Origin: Candidatus Blautia faecigallinarum
Lineage (GTDB): Bacteria; Bacillota; Clostridia; Lachnospirales; Lachnospiraceae
Direction of reading: 5' to 3'
DNA: 38,537 nt
Assembly (NCBI GenBank): GCA_019116385.1
Contig: DXBU01000168.1
Location: 1 to 38,537, forward strand
Within the stretch, counting starts at the first letter, position 1. Each line of letters begins with the position of its first letter. The translations under genes and the position numbers were made by a program. Below, one piece after another: positions 22,018 through 32,133 of the stretch. Below the pieces are notes generated by a model. The model was not told where the DNA came from. It made no database searches and worked only from the letters and a program-made list of their open reading frames with translations.

Positions 22018-25000
22018 TTATTTGCTCAACTGATTTTCTACCAAGTCAACAGATACCAGGGTAGATACCCCTTTTTCCTGCATGGTAATACCATAGAGCC
22101 TGTCTGCAGCATTCATGGTGCCGCGTCTATGTGTTATTATAATAAATTGCGTGTTCTTCGTCAACTTTTGCAGATATCCGGCGAAACGGCCCACATTGGA
22201 ATCATCCAAAGCCGCCTCGATCTCGTCCAGAAGACAGAAGGGCGATGGCTTAAGATTCTGAATGGCAAAAAGAAGGGCAATGGCCGTCAGCGCCTTTTCT
22301 CCGCCGGAAAGCTGCATCATATTCTGAAGCTTCTTTCCTGGCGGCTGGGATATGATCCGGATCCCGGCTTCCAGGATGTCTTCGTCTTCTGAAAGCTCCA
22401 GGGTACCCTTTCCTCCGCCGAAAAGTTCTTTAAAAGCCTTATCAAATTCTCTCTGAATATCCTGGAACTTTTCAGTAAACTGCCTGCGCATACCTTCATC
22501 CAGTTCCTTTATGATCCCTTCCAGAGTCTGTTCTGCCTTTACAATATCCTCATACTGTCCCTGAAGGAAGGAATGGCGTTCCAAAAGCTCCTTGTAATCT
22601 GCGATCGCGTTTACGTTGACCGGACCCAGCTTTCGGATATCTTCCTTCATCCGGCCGATTTCTTTTTTCATTTCCTGGCGGTCGGAAAGCTCGTCGTTCC
22701 GGTACTGAGCCGCGTTGTTGGGTGTGATCTCGTATTCCTCCCACAGATAGGAGATCTGGCTTTCCTGGTTTTCCTCGATCTTCTCTATCTGGCTTTTCAG
22801 ACGGAAACACTCTTTATCCAAAAGTCCGATCCGGTTGGAAAGCTCGTCCCGTTTTGTAAACATTTCCTTGTGCCGGTTATTTTTTTTGTCTTTTTCTTCC
22901 TGAAAACTTTGCATTTGTTTCCTGGAAGTTTCTTCTTTTTCCTGGCACAGGGCTATGTTTTCTTTCCTGAGACGGATCTCTTCTTCTTTCTTTTTCATTT
23001 CCTCCTTTCCTTGGGAAAGGATTTCATGGATTTCCTGCTGTTCCTGCGCTAAAGTCCGGATCTCCTGGCCAAGGCGGGAAAGATTCTCTTTTGCAAAAGT
23101 TTCCTTTTGTTCCAGAGAGGAGGCTTCCAGACGGATATCCTCCAGTTCTTTGGTCTTTTCTGCTTCCTCGTTTTTCCATTCTTCCAGTTCTTTCTGTCGG
23201 GTCTCAATGAAGGCTTCCAGTTCTTTTTCATCCTGCTTTGAAGCTTTCAGTTCCTCTTCGATCTGGCTGTGCTCTTCCTTGATGTCTCCAGCCTGACGCT
23301 TCAGTTCAGCCTGGTCCCGGTTGATCTTATCGTATCCTCCCTGGATTTCTTTGATCTTTTCCTCGATCTTAAGGAGGTTCATTTTAGCGGTATTTTGTGC
23401 CACATACTGCTTACGCAGTTTTTCCTGAAACTCTGCGATCGCGTCCCGGATCACATTTCTTTTGCTGCGGTTCTCGTCAATGGACTTCTGCATGTTCTCC
23501 ATATCGTGTTTCAGGGCAGCCACGCTTCGCTCCAGTTCCTCTATTTCCCTTCTTCTTCCAAGAAGATTGCTGCTGTTTTTAAAGGCACCGCCTGTCATAG
23601 AGCCCCCAGGGCTTAAAAGTTCCCCTTCTATGGTGACCATGCGCAGACTATGCCGGTATTTTTTCCCAATAACAATGGCATGGTCAATGGTATCCACAAC
23701 CAGTACCCTGCCCAAAAGATATCGGCAAAGGCCTTCATACTCCGGTTCTACCGTCACCAGATCGCTTGCCACCCCGATCACCCCCGGTTCCGACAAGGCC
23801 TCTTTTTGGGGGAAACCGCTTTTTCCCGTCATATTGCTCAAAGGAAGGAAAGTTGCCCTTCCGTAACGGTTCTTTTTCAGAAAGCCGATCATTTCCTTGG
23901 CGGTCTTCTCGTTGTCAGTGACAATATTCTGAATGCTCCCCCCAAGGGCGGTCTCTATGGCGATCTCATAGTTCTTCTGCACCTGGATAATGTCCGCCAC
24001 CACGCCTTTGATCCCGGGCATCTTATCTCTTTGTTCCATCACCCGGCGTATGCTGTTTCCGTAGCCGTCATAGCGCTCTGTGATATTTTTCAGGGAAAAC
24101 AGTCTGGATTCCTCTCTGTGATAGGCTGTCTGCCCAATCTCCATCTGTGCATTCTGCTTTTTCAATTCCTTTGAAATCTCATCTACAGACTGATCCAGAC
24201 GGACGCATTCCTCATTCATAGACTGGATCAGGGCGGTGATGGCATCGTATTCTGCCCGGGCTTTTTTACGGATGTTTTCCTGTTCCTCTTCCTCGCTTTT
24301 CAGGTGCAGGATCTGCTGGCTGATCTCGGCCTTGCGGATATCCAGCTGCTCCATCATCGTATCGTAGCGCTGGGCCTTTCCTCTGGTGGTAGCCCGGCTG
24401 TTCAAAAGCTCAATGATCTCATTTTTTCCGTCTTCCACCGCTTTGGCGCATTCCTGACTGTTGGAGAGGATCACTTCCAGACGTGCCTGGCTTTTTTTCT
24501 GTTTTTCACGGATAAGCTTTAATGCATCCTGGATATCGGCCTGTTCTTCCCGGAATTCCTGACAGGAACCTTCCCGTTTTTTCAGGTCTTCCTTGATCAC
24601 GTTCAGCCTGGACTGATAATGGTCTTCGTTTTGCCTGGCTGCTGAGATCTGCTCAAGAAGAACGTTGATGCTTCCTTCCAGCTGCTGTTTTTTTACAGCA
24701 TTTTCGGAAGATTCCTGGCGGAGCTGATCCATTTTTTCATTCAGTTCTTCCAATTCCTGTTCCAGCTGGTCGTATTCCGTTTTCGTCCGCTCATAGGCCC
24801 CTTGATTTTCTGTAAGCTGTTCGGCAGCACTGTCAGATTTATCCCGGAGCTCTTTTAAAAGTTCTCCCGTATGGGCATGTTCCAGCAAAAAAAGATTTAC
24901 GTCCAATTCCCGCAGCCGGTCCCTTTTGGAGAGATAGATTTTTGCTGTCTCCGACTGTTTTTCCAATGGGCCCAGCTGTTTGGTCAGCTCACTTAAAATA

Positions 25001-25578
25001 TCTGTCACACGTACCAGATTCTGCCGTTCTTCTTCCAGTTTTTTTATGGTCGTGTTTTTTCTTCTTTTAAATTTCACGATACCGGCGGCTTCATCAAAAA
25101 GTTCTCTTCGTTCTTCCGGCTTTCCGCTTAAGATCCTGTCGATCTGGCCCTGCCCGATAATAGAATACCCTTCTTTTCCGATACCGGTATCATAAAACAT
25201 CTCATTGATGTCTTTCAGCCTGCAGGCACTTCCATTGATGAGATATTCGCTTTCTCCGGACCGGTACAGCCGCCTGGTCACAGTGACTTCATTAAAATCC
25301 ACAGGGAGTTTGTGGTCGCTATTATCCAGAGTGATCGCTACAGAAGCGTAGCTTAAAGGCTTTCTGGATTCTGTTCCGGAAAAAATAACGTCCTGCATAT
25401 TTCCGCCGCGCAGCTGTTTCGCGCTCTGCTCTCCCAAAACCCAGCGCACCGCATCGCCTACGTTGCTTTTTCCGCTTCCGTTTGGTCCAACAATGCCGGT
25501 GATCCCGTTATGAAATTCAAAATTGATCTTCTGGGCAAAAGATTTAAACCCATATACCTCGATATTTTTTAAATACAT
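22018..25578 (-). CDS. smc: Chromosome segregation protein SMC
   Basis: 1186 aa, full length. Walker [10 protein letters not shown] near residue 32, two long coiled coils (~170-500 and ~670-1020, rich in E, K, Q), the hinge between them ([13 protein letters not shown] ... [13 protein letters not shown]), the signature [16 protein letters not shown] and Walker [13 protein letters not shown] at the C-terminal head. It forms condensin with ScpA/ScpB, which are not in the window. It sits between rnc and ftsY, the common Firmicutes order, 18 nt after rnc. Confidence 0.98.
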   Translation of the reverse strand: MYLKNIEVYGFKSFAQKINFEFHNGITGIVGPNGSGKSNVGDAVRWVLGEQSAKQLRGGNMQDVIFSGTESRKPLSYASVAITLDNSDHKLPVDFNEVTVTRRLYRSGESEYLINGSACRLKDINEMFYDTGIGKEGYSIIGQGQIDRILSGKPEERRELFDEAAGIVKFKRRKNTTIKKLEEERQNLVRVTDILSELTKQLGPLEKQSETAKIYLSKRDRLRELDVNLFLLEHAHTGELLKELRDKSDSAAEQLTENQGAYERTKTEYDQLEQELEELNEKMDQLRQESSENAVKKQQLEGSINVLLEQISAARQNEDHYQSRLNVIKEDLKKREGSCQEFREEQADIQDALKLIREKQKKSQARLEVILSNSQECAKAVEDGKNEIIELLNSRATTRGKAQRYDTMMEQLDIRKAEISQQILHLKSEEEEQENIRKKARAEYDAITALIQSMNEECVRLDQSVDEISKELKKQNAQMEIGQTAYHREESRLFSLKNITERYDGYGNSIRRVMEQRDKMPGIKGVVADIIQVQKNYEIAIETALGGSIQNIVTDNEKTAKEMIGFLKKNRYGRATFLPLSNMTGKSGFPQKEALSEPGVIGVASDLVTVEPEYEGLCRYLLGRVLVVDTIDHAIVIGKKYRHSLRMVTIEGELLSPGGSMTGGAFKNSSNLLGRRREIEELERSVAALKHDMENMQKSIDENRSKRNVIRDAIAEFQEKLRKQYVAQNTAKMNLLKIEEKIKEIQGGYDKINRDQAELKRQAGDIKEEHSQIEEELKASKQDEKELEAFIETRQKELEEWKNEEAEKTKELEDIRLEASSLEQKETFAKENLSRLGQEIRTLAQEQQEIHEILSQGKEEMKKKEEEIRLRKENIALCQEKEETSRKQMQSFQEEKDKKNNRHKEMFTKRDELSNRIGLLDKECFRLKSQIEKIEENQESQISYLWEEYEITPNNAAQYRNDELSDRQEMKKEIGRMKEDIRKLGPVNVNAIADYKELLERHSFLQGQYEDIVKAEQTLEGIIKELDEGMRRQFTEKFQDIQREFDKAFKELFGGGKGTLELSEDEDILEAGIRIISQPPGKKLQNMMQLSGGEKALTAIALLFAIQNLKPSPFCLLDEIEAALDDSNVGRFAGYLQKLTKNTQFIIITHRRGTMNAADRLYGITMQEKGVSTLVSVDLVENQLSK

Positions 25579-25596
25579 ACTTTCCTTTGCTCCACC

Positions 25597-26289
25597 TTAT
25601 GTCAATGACGGCCGGATCTTTCGGATCGCCTGGTAGGCAGCTGCCTGTTCCGCGGCTTTTTTTGTGTGGCCTTCTCCCGCCCCCATAGGCGAGCCGTTTA
25701 CCAGGGCATTTACGGTGAATTTTTTGTTGTGATCCGGTCCTTCCTCTTTTATCAGCTGATATTCCACCGGCTGTCCGCCCATCTCCTGTACCATCTCCTG
25801 CAGGATGGTCTTGCTATCAAAAAAGAGCTGCTTATGTTCCAGATCATTTAAGATAAATCTCAGCACAAACTCCTTTGCATTAGCAAAACCACCGTCCAGA
25901 TAAACTGCACCCAAAAGTGCCTCTGTGGCATCGGACACAATAGAATCCCGGTTTCTTCCCCCGGTCATCTCTTCTCCCTTTCCCAAAAAAAGGAAATCGG
26001 GAAGGGAAAACTCTCTGGCGCAGTAGGCCAGGCTTGGCTCACATACAAGGCTGGCCCTCTTTTTCGTTAACTCTCCCTCCGGAAGCTGGGGGAATTTTTC
26101 GTAAAGATAATGGCTGCTGATCAGTTCCAGCACCGCGTCTCCCAAAAATTCCAGCCGCTCGTTGCAGCGCAGTTTCCCCAGTTTTTTTTCATTTGCATAA
26201 GAACTGTGGGTAAGTGCCTGCGTAAGAAGCTGCTTATTTTTAAAGGTATATCCAATGATCTCCTCCAGCTTTTCCAACTGTTTATTCAT
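25597..26289 (-). CDS. rnc: Ribonuclease III
   Basis: 230 aa dsRNA endonuclease for rRNA and mRNA processing. The catalytic signature ERLEFLGDAVLELI is near residue 43, with the second acidic pair in SDATEALLGAVYLDGG. The C-terminal dsRNA-binding domain begins near KTILQEMVQEMGG and has GHTKKAAEQAAAYQAI. It lies between acpP and smc. Confidence 0.97.
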   Translation of the reverse strand: MNKQLEKLEEIIGYTFKNKQLLTQALTHSSYANEKKLGKLRCNERLEFLGDAVLELISSHYLYEKFPQLPEGELTKKRASLVCEPSLAYCAREFSLPDFLFLGKGEEMTGGRNRDSIVSDATEALLGAVYLDGGFANAKEFVLRFILNDLEHKQLFFDSKTILQEMVQEMGGQPVEYQLIKEEGPDHNKKFTVNALVNGSPMGAGEGHTKKAAEQAAAYQAIRKIRPSLT

Positions 26290-26333
26290 TTTTCCTCCTT
26301 ACCGGCAGGGCAGCCGCAGCCCGGATCCCGTTT

Positions 26334-26570
26334 CTATTCGGTCATCCTGCGGACTGCTTCTGCTGCGTCTTTTACTGTTTGTATCTGTTCTACTGTATCG
26401 TTGTCCAATTCGATATCATATTCTTCTTCAACACCCATGATGATCTGAAACACATCCAGGGAATCTGCACCAAGGTCATCCACAAATGTGGTATCTTCTG
26501 TGATCTTATCTGCTTCTATATTTAAAACATCTGCTATGATCTTCTTCAGCTTTTCCAGTTCCACATCCAC
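26334..26570 (-). CDS. acpP: Acyl carrier protein
   Basis: 78 aa. The 4'-phosphopantetheine is attached to the Ser in DDLGADSLDVFQIIM (about residue 37). Acidic helix II follows (EEEYDIELDNDTVEQI). It is the fatty-acid-synthesis carrier, next to plsX and rnc in the canonical order; compare the second, divergent carrier protein at 33663-33890. Confidence 0.96.
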   Translation of the reverse strand: MDVELEKLKKIIADVLNIEADKITEDTTFVDDLGADSLDVFQIIMGVEEEYDIELDNDTVEQIQTVKDAAEAVRRMTE

Positions 26571-26594
26571 AACCTCCTATCCTTTTCAACGGTT

Positions 26595-27608
26595 TCATTC
26601 TCCCTCGTTGATCCGCTCGGCGATCTTTTCATTGATCTTCTGCTGCTTAAACTGCACGCACTGGAAGATCGCATTCCGGATCTCCACCGCCACAGCGCTT
26701 CCGTGTGTTTTCACCACAAGTCCTTTCAGTCCCAGAAGAGGAGCTCCGCCGTGCTCGCTGGCGTCAAATGTCTTAAGGGTCGCCTTAAGGGCAGGCTTCA
26801 CAAGAAGTGCGCCGATCTTGCTCCTGAGGCTGGACATCATACTTTCTTTGATCTTTTCGATCAGGGTGGCTCCCACTCCTTCGTACAGCTTCAGGATCAC
26901 ATTTCCTACGAAAGCCTCGCAGACCACTACGTCCGCATAGCCGGCCGGAATATCCCGGGCTTCGATGCTGCCGATAAAGTTGATCCCTTTACAGGCTTTA
27001 AGGAGAGGGAAGGTTTCTTTTACCAGGGCATTTCCCTTTTCTTCCTCCGCGCCGTTATTGACAATGGCCACCTTTGGATTTTTAATGCCCACCACATGCT
27101 CCATGTAAATCGCTCCCATCTTTGCGAACTGCACGAGATGAGAAGGTCTGGCGTCTACGTTGGCTCCGCAGTCGATCAGAAGGGACACCCCTTTTTTCGT
27201 AGGGATGAGGGGCGCCAGCGGCGGTCTCTCCACACCCTTGCTCCTTCCCACCAGCACCTGTCCGCCTACCAGGACCGCGCCGGTGCTTCCCGAGGAAACG
27301 AAGGCGTCTGCCTCCTGTTTCTTAACCATATTCAATCCGACCACGATAGATGAATCTTTTTTTCCCCGGATGGCCGCTACCGGCGGTTCCGCCGTCTCGA
27401 TCACCTCTGTGGTGTGGACGATCTGGATCCTGTCTTTGGGGCAGTCCGGATATTTTGCCAGTTCCTTATTGATCACAGCCTGGTCTCCTGTAAGGATAAT
27501 GTGGATATCCTGGCGTTCCTTCACAGCCTCCACCGCGCCTTTTACTGGTTCCACAGGGGCGTTGTCGCCGCCCATGGCGTCAACTACTACTTTTACGAAA
27601 TCTGCCAT
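26595..27608 (-). CDS. plsX: Phosphate acyltransferase PlsX
   Basis: 337 aa. Makes acyl-phosphate from acyl-ACP for phospholipid synthesis with PlsY. Begins VKVVVDAMGGDNAP, with SSGSTGAVLVGG, LLIDCGANVDARP and GFVGNV-like VCEAFVGNVILK motifs. First gene of plsX-acpP-rnc-smc-ftsY-ilvA, with GGAGGAA before the ATG and its own promoter ~80 nt upstream. Confidence 0.96.
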   Translation of the reverse strand: MADFVKVVVDAMGGDNAPVEPVKGAVEAVKERQDIHIILTGDQAVINKELAKYPDCPKDRIQIVHTTEVIETAEPPVAAIRGKKDSSIVVGLNMVKKQEADAFVSSGSTGAVLVGGQVLVGRSKGVERPPLAPLIPTKKGVSLLIDCGANVDARPSHLVQFAKMGAIYMEHVVGIKNPKVAIVNNGAEEEKGNALVKETFPLLKACKGINFIGSIEARDIPAGYADVVVCEAFVGNVILKLYEGVGATLIEKIKESMMSSLRSKIGALLVKPALKATLKTFDASEHGGAPLLGLKGLVVKTHGSAVAVEIRNAIFQCVQFKQQKINEKIAERINEGE

Positions 27609-27685
27609 TTTCTATTCCTCCTGAAGCCGCGCCCCAAGGGGCCGCTTCCTCATAAATCTTCGGTTGTCAATATGTTCCAGAGCTT

Positions 27686-27715
27686 ATCATACTAAACATC
27701 ATGCAAAAAAGTCAA
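27686..27715 (-). promoter_or_regulatory. Promoter of the plsX operon
   Basis: Minus strand: TTGACT (27710-27715), 18 nt, TATGAT (27686-27691). The ~70-nt leader contains a GC-rich hairpin (GCCCC/GGGGC). I see no FapR-type operator. Confidence 0.75.
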
Positions 27716-27729
27716 TACAATGGTGCAAA

Positions 27730-28233
27730 TTACCGGGCCAGGGGAAGCGCTATGGGCTTTCCGTCCAGGCAGGCCTCCACAAGCCTGTCGCCCCGGTAGC
27801 TCAGTTTCAAAGAAAAAAACGGTGCGTCTCCTGCGAGAAGTTCCAGAAAGACTGCGTCTCCCTCCCATAAATTCAGCTTAAAGAGATCCTTTTTCGGCAC
27901 CCATTCCAGCACGCCCTCATCACAGTCCTTCATGGTCCCTGTAAAGCCGTCTGCCGTAAAAAGGCACATATATTCCGTTCCGTATCCTTCCTGGGAAAAG
28001 GTCACCAGGCCCCGGAACCGGTAAGAGGTAAGGGTCAGCCCCGTTTCCTCCAGCGCCTCCCGCAGAAGGCATTCCTCCGGGCTCTCGCCCTCTTCAAAAT
28101 GGCCGCCGATCCCGATCCATTTATCTTTGTTCACATCATTTTTCTTGGAAACCCTGTGCAGCATCAGATAGGAATCATCCTTTTCAATGTAACACAAGGT
28201 GGTCATGGGACTTTTTTTCATTTTGTTCTTCAC
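27730..28233 (-). CDS. Nudix hydrolase (8-oxo-dGTP diphosphatase-like)
   Basis: 167 aa. The Nudix box is GHFEEGESPEECLLREALEETGLTL in the pattern Gx5Ex7REuxEExGu, with the start of the fold at TTLCYIEKDDSYLMLHR. MutT-like members clean oxidised nucleotides; the substrate is inferred. The GTG at 28233 overlaps the ABC-F stop codon (GTGA), and an ATG at 28221 four codons later is an alternative start. Last gene of the MATE-GNAT-ABC-F-Nudix run; no clear terminator before the plsX promoter. Confidence 0.88.
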   Translation of the reverse strand: MKNKMKKSPMTTLCYIEKDDSYLMLHRVSKKNDVNKDKWIGIGGHFEEGESPEECLLREALEETGLTLTSYRFRGLVTFSQEGYGTEYMCLFTADGFTGTMKDCDEGVLEWVPKKDLFKLNLWEGDAVFLELLAGDAPFFSLKLSYRGDRLVEACLDGKPIALPLAR

Positions 28234-30047
28234 CCTTTCTGTTCCTTCTGTGTCTGGATCTGCTCTGCCAGATCGTTCAGATACACCCAGCGGTCCATTT
28301 TTTCCTCCAGAGCCGCCTCGGCTTCAGCCTTCTCTTTCGTAAGCTCATTAAGCCGTCCGGAATTAGTGGCGTTTTTCATCATTTCCTCGTCAAGACGGGC
28401 CAGCTTCTCTTCCAGAGCCGCGATCTCCCCGTCAATGGTCTCGTATTCTCTTTGTTCTTTATAAGAAAATTTCAGCTTTGCCTGCCGCTGGTCCTTCCAG
28501 CCTTTTGCCGATTCCTTATTTTTTTCCCGGGCGGGCTCGTTTGCCTGCTCTTCCGGCTCCGCCAAAAGACTGCCCCTGGCATTGAGGTAATCGGTATAAT
28601 TTCCTTCATACTGTTTTAAATGGCCGTCTCCTTCAAAGGCAAAGATCCGGTCCGCCATGTTGTCCAGAAAATACCGGTCGTGGGACACGGCGATCACGAT
28701 GCCGGAAAAGGCGTCCAGGTAATCCTCCAGGATCGTCAGGGTAGGGATGTCGATGTCGTTGGTGATCTCGTCCAGAAGGAGCACATTCGGCGCGCCGGCA
28801 AGGATCTTTAAAAGATACAGGCGCTTCTTTTCCCCGCCGGAAAGCTTGGAAATGGGCGCATACTGCATGGACGCATCAAAAAGAAAGCGTTCCAGAAGCT
28901 TGGAAGCGCTGATGGAACCTTCCCTGGTGGAGATAAACTCGGCTACGTTTTTGATATAGTCGATCACCCGCTCACGGCTGTCCATCTCTTCGATCTCCTG
29001 GGCAAAGTATCCGATCTTTATGGTCTCTCCCAGCTCCACCTCGCCCTCATCCGGGGGGATCAGTCCGGCAATGATCTTTAAAAGGGTGGACTTTCCGCAG
29101 CCGTTGGGGCCGATGATCCCAAGGCGTTCATTCTTCCGTACGATATAGTTAAAGTCCTGCACACAGACCTTATTTCCATAGCTTTTAGAAATGTGATGGA
29201 GCAGGATGGTCTTTTTGCCCATACGGCTTTCCAGGGAATCGATCTCCACCTCCTGGTCCCGAAGGGGGGCCTTTCCGTTTTTCAGGGCTTCCAGACGCTC
29301 AAGGCGTGCCCTCTGCTTGGTGCTTCTGGCCCGGCAGCCCCTTTTGGCCCATTCCAGCTCCATGCGCAGGATGCTCTGCCGCTTCCGCTCGCTGGCCAGC
29401 TCCATCTCTTCCCTCTGGGCTTTCATTTCCAGGAATTCCGAATAATTTGCCTCATAGGCGTAAAGCTTTCCATGGCTGATCTCCAGGATCTTGCTGGTCA
29501 CCCGGTCCAGAAAATACCGGTCGTGGGTCACCATGATCACCGCTCCCTTAAATCCTCTTAAATACTCCTCCAGCCATCCTGCCATTTCATTGTCCAGATG
29601 GTTGGTGGGCTCGTCCAGGATCAGAAGGTCTGCAGGGTTGACCAGGGTCTTTGCCAGGGCCACCCTCTTTTTCTGCCCTCCGGAAAGGTGGCAGATCTCT
29701 TCCTCGTGGTTTTCGATCCCCAGACGGTTTAATACCCGCCTGGCCTCGGTCTCAGGATTCCAGTCCTGGTTTGCGACACCTTCCGTCACATAGGAAAGGA
29801 TCGTAGAACCGGGCGGAAATTCCGGATTCTGAGGGAGATAGGTGACGCGCAGGCCGTTCTGTGTGACCACCTGGCCTTCATCCGGAAGGGAAAGTCCGGC
29901 AATGATCCGCAGAAGGGTGGTCTTTCCCGTACCATTGATGCCGATAACGCCAATCTTTTCTCCTTCCTGGATCCCGTAGGAAACATCGTCAAAAATGACC
30001 TTGTCTCCGTATAGTTTACTGATATGTTCAATATTTAATAGATTCAT
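28230..30047 (-). CDS. ABC-F family ATPase, Uup type
   Basis: 605 aa soluble protein with two nucleotide-binding domains and no membrane segments. NBD1: GINGTGKTTLLR, LSGGQKKRVALAK, LLILDEPTNHLD. The ABC-F linker follows at ~205-270 (basic, helical, RCRARSTKQRARLERL). NBD2: GPNGCGKSTLLK, LSGGEKKRLYLLK, and LLLDEITNDIDIPT, where the usual DEPTNDLD has Ile for Pro and Ile for Leu. A C-terminal coiled coil (~545-600) identifies the Uup branch. ABC-F proteins act at the ribosomal E site; Uup is also linked to DNA junctions. 16 nt downstream of the GNAT gene. Confidence 0.9.
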   Translation of the reverse strand: MNLLNIEHISKLYGDKVIFDDVSYGIQEGEKIGVIGINGTGKTTLLRIIAGLSLPDEGQVVTQNGLRVTYLPQNPEFPPGSTILSYVTEGVANQDWNPETEARRVLNRLGIENHEEEICHLSGGQKKRVALAKTLVNPADLLILDEPTNHLDNEMAGWLEEYLRGFKGAVIMVTHDRYFLDRVTSKILEISHGKLYAYEANYSEFLEMKAQREEMELASERKRQSILRMELEWAKRGCRARSTKQRARLERLEALKNGKAPLRDQEVEIDSLESRMGKKTILLHHISKSYGNKVCVQDFNYIVRKNERLGIIGPNGCGKSTLLKIIAGLIPPDEGEVELGETIKIGYFAQEIEEMDSRERVIDYIKNVAEFISTREGSISASKLLERFLFDASMQYAPISKLSGGEKKRLYLLKILAGAPNVLLLDEITNDIDIPTLTILEDYLDAFSGIVIAVSHDRYFLDNMADRIFAFEGDGHLKQYEGNYTDYLNARGSLLAEPEEQANEPAREKNKESAKGWKDQRQAKLKFSYKEQREYETIDGEIAALEEKLARLDEEMMKNATNSGRLNELTKEKAEAEAALEEKMDRWVYLNDLAEQIQTQKEQKG

Positions 30048-30063
30048 GGTTGTCCCTTTCCCT

Positions 30064-30561
30064 TTATTTTCCGGTCCCCGTGCTGCATTTCTGATAAGCG
30101 ATCCTCTCTGTACCGTCTTCGATCAACACTTTTCCGCAGGGTGTAAACCCGTTCTTTTCAAACAGCCGCTGCATACTTTTATTTTTTTCATGGGTATCTC
30201 CCCGCATATTGCCGCACCGGTCAAAGCACCACTGAAGGCATTGGGAGGCGATCCCCTGTCCCTGCCGGGCAACCGCGATCCGGTGAAGGGTTCCGTAAGG
30301 TCTGTCATTGAGCCACTGTCCTTCATAGATCCGTTCGTAATTCGGCTCCTCTCCTATAAAAAACACAAACACCCCGCCCAGCCCTTCTTCTGTGTCAAAA
30401 ACATAAAGCTGTTCTTTATTAAGGTCTTCCTGGATCAGTTCTCTTCGGGGATATCCGTCTGCCCATTGGTGCGGATTTCCGTTTTTCGCCATAAATTTAC
30501 GGGCGCCGGCATAAATCTCCATGATTTCATCCAGTTCCTCTTCTTTTGCTCTTCGTATCAT
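30064..30561 (-). CDS. GNAT-family N-acetyltransferase
   Basis: 165 aa. MIRRAKEEELDEIMEIY is a typical GNAT N-terminus, and RIAVARQGQGIASQCLQWC contains the acetyl-CoA pyrophosphate loop (Q/RxxGxG/A). The substrate is unknown. It lies between the MATE and ABC-F genes (40 and 16 nt gaps), probably co-transcribed. Confidence 0.88.
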   Translation of the reverse strand: MIRRAKEEELDEIMEIYAGARKFMAKNGNPHQWADGYPRRELIQEDLNKEQLYVFDTEEGLGGVFVFFIGEEPNYERIYEGQWLNDRPYGTLHRIAVARQGQGIASQCLQWCFDRCGNMRGDTHEKNKSMQRLFEKNGFTPCGKVLIEDGTERIAYQKCSTGTGK

Positions 30562-30601
30562 AAAAACACTCCTTTTCCAGGATCCATTCTTTCTCTTTTC
30601 T

Positions 30602-31966
30602 CTAATTTGTCCCTTCCGGCAGGCCGGACTTGAATTTTTTGAAATAATAGATCACAAACAGCACCCCTGTGATCCCCCAGGATATGGGATAGCTGGCCAT
30701 GATCGTCTTCGCGCCCGGATATGCAGGCACCGCTGTCAAAAGCCACAGGATCCGAAGCATGCACACGCCGCCGCAGGTGAAAAGCATAGGCACCAGTACC
30801 TTTCCCCTGCCTCTTAAAGAACCGGAAAGGATCCCTATGATCACATACATGGGATAGGAAGGCAGAAGGAAGTGGAGCATTCCCGTTCCGATGGAGATGA
30901 CCGACAGATCGGTGGTAAAGATCCGGAAGATGGGATCTCTGAACAGGAACATGGTCCCGCTGATCCCCACAGCGGTCACAAGAGCCATGGTCATACAGAC
31001 CCGTACGCTCTTCTGCATCCGGTCCCATTTCCCCGCCCCGTAATTCTGTCCCACAAAGGTCATCACGGATATTTCAAAGGCGTTGATCACCATCCAGTAA
31101 AAGGCGTCGATCTTGCCCACTGTAGTCCAGGCGGCCACCGTATCGGTGCCCAAGGCGTTGATAAAGATCTGCATGGCTACATTGGAAATGCTGTACATCA
31201 CTGATTCCAGCCCGGCCGGACAGCCGATCCGAAGGACAGAAAGCATCTGCCTTTTGTGGAAACGTATTTTTAAAGGAGAAAGCCGGTAGATCTCTCCGGA
31301 CCGGATCAGCATCCAGGTCACAAGGACAGCGCTGATGGCCTGGGAGATCACAGTGGCGATGGCCACACCCGCCACTCCCATATGGAACAAAAGGACAAAA
31401 GCCACATCCAGGACAATGTTCATAAGGCAGGTGACCATCAGCACATACAGCGGACGTTTGGAATCTCCCACTGCTCTTAAGATCCCTGCTCCGATATTGT
31501 AGATCAGGTTAAAGACAAGGCCGCCGAAATAAATGTGAAGATACGTCATGGAATCCTTAACGATCTCCGCCGGTGTGTTCATGGCACGGAGCACCGGCTC
31601 TGCAAGACAGATCCCCGCCGCTCCTATGAGGATGCCGGCCGCTATGGCAAAGGCAAAGGCGGTATGCAATGTCTTTTTCAGGTTCTTTTCATCCCTGGCG
31701 CCAAAGAACTGGGCCACTACAACGGACGCGCCGGAGGAAAGCCCCACAAAAAAGCCTACCACAAGGTTTACGATCTGGCTGGTGGATCCCCCTACCGCCG
31801 CCAGAGCTTCTTTTCCTACAAATCTTCCCACCACTACCGTATCCGCAGTGTTGTAGATCTGCTGAAAAAAAGTACCGAACACGATCGGAAAGAAAAAAAG
31901 AAGAAGCTGTTTCCAGATCACTCCTTCTGTAAACTGATTTCCCGCCTTTCTGCTCTGCGACTTCAC
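30602..31966 (-). CDS. MATE-family multidrug/toxin efflux transporter
   Basis: 454 aa with twelve expected membrane helices. It starts with a GTG at 31966, then GVIWKQLLLFFFPIVFGTFFQQ and TADTVVVGRFVGKEALAAVG, the conserved N-terminal MATE motif. YNIGAGILRAVGDSKRPL and QNYGAGKWDRM are also typical. Na+- or H+-coupled export is expected; the substrate is unknown. First gene of the MATE-GNAT-ABC-F-Nudix run. The neighbouring carrier-protein cluster is separated by a terminator, so I do not assign it as that cluster's exporter. Confidence 0.92.
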   Translation of the reverse strand: MKSQSRKAGNQFTEGVIWKQLLLFFFPIVFGTFFQQIYNTADTVVVGRFVGKEALAAVGGSTSQIVNLVVGFFVGLSSGASVVVAQFFGARDEKNLKKTLHTAFAFAIAAGILIGAAGICLAEPVLRAMNTPAEIVKDSMTYLHIYFGGLVFNLIYNIGAGILRAVGDSKRPLYVLMVTCLMNIVLDVAFVLLFHMGVAGVAIATVISQAISAVLVTWMLIRSGEIYRLSPLKIRFHKRQMLSVLRIGCPAGLESVMYSISNVAMQIFINALGTDTVAAWTTVGKIDAFYWMVINAFEISVMTFVGQNYGAGKWDRMQKSVRVCMTMALVTAVGISGTMFLFRDPIFRIFTTDLSVISIGTGMLHFLLPSYPMYVIIGILSGSLRGRGKVLVPMLFTCGGVCMLRILWLLTAVPAYPGAKTIMASYPISWGITGVLFVIYYFKKFKSGLPEGTN

Positions 31967-32091
31967 GAAATTCCCGTCCTTTCTCTTTTGTCTTTTCTTT
32001 ATTTTAATGAAGTTGTTCTTAACCTATGTATTTTAACAGACATACCCGCTCTTGTCCATCTGGTTGCAGGATTCTTTTCAGAAAATCACGG

Positions 32092-32125
32092 AAAAAATCC
32101 GGAACAGACATTGCCGTTCCGGATT
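32092..32125 (-). terminator. Terminator of the carrier-protein cluster
   Basis: AATCCGGAAC (32096-32105) / GTTCCGGATT (32116-32125), 10-nt loop, followed on the minus strand by a T-run. It begins just after the ligase stop codon. Confidence 0.88.
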
Positions 32126-32133
32126 CCGGGATC

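Noticed and set aside
27609..27729. Possible FapR operator in the plsX leader
   Set aside because: The known FapR consensus is absent; only the promoter and a GC-rich hairpin are supported.
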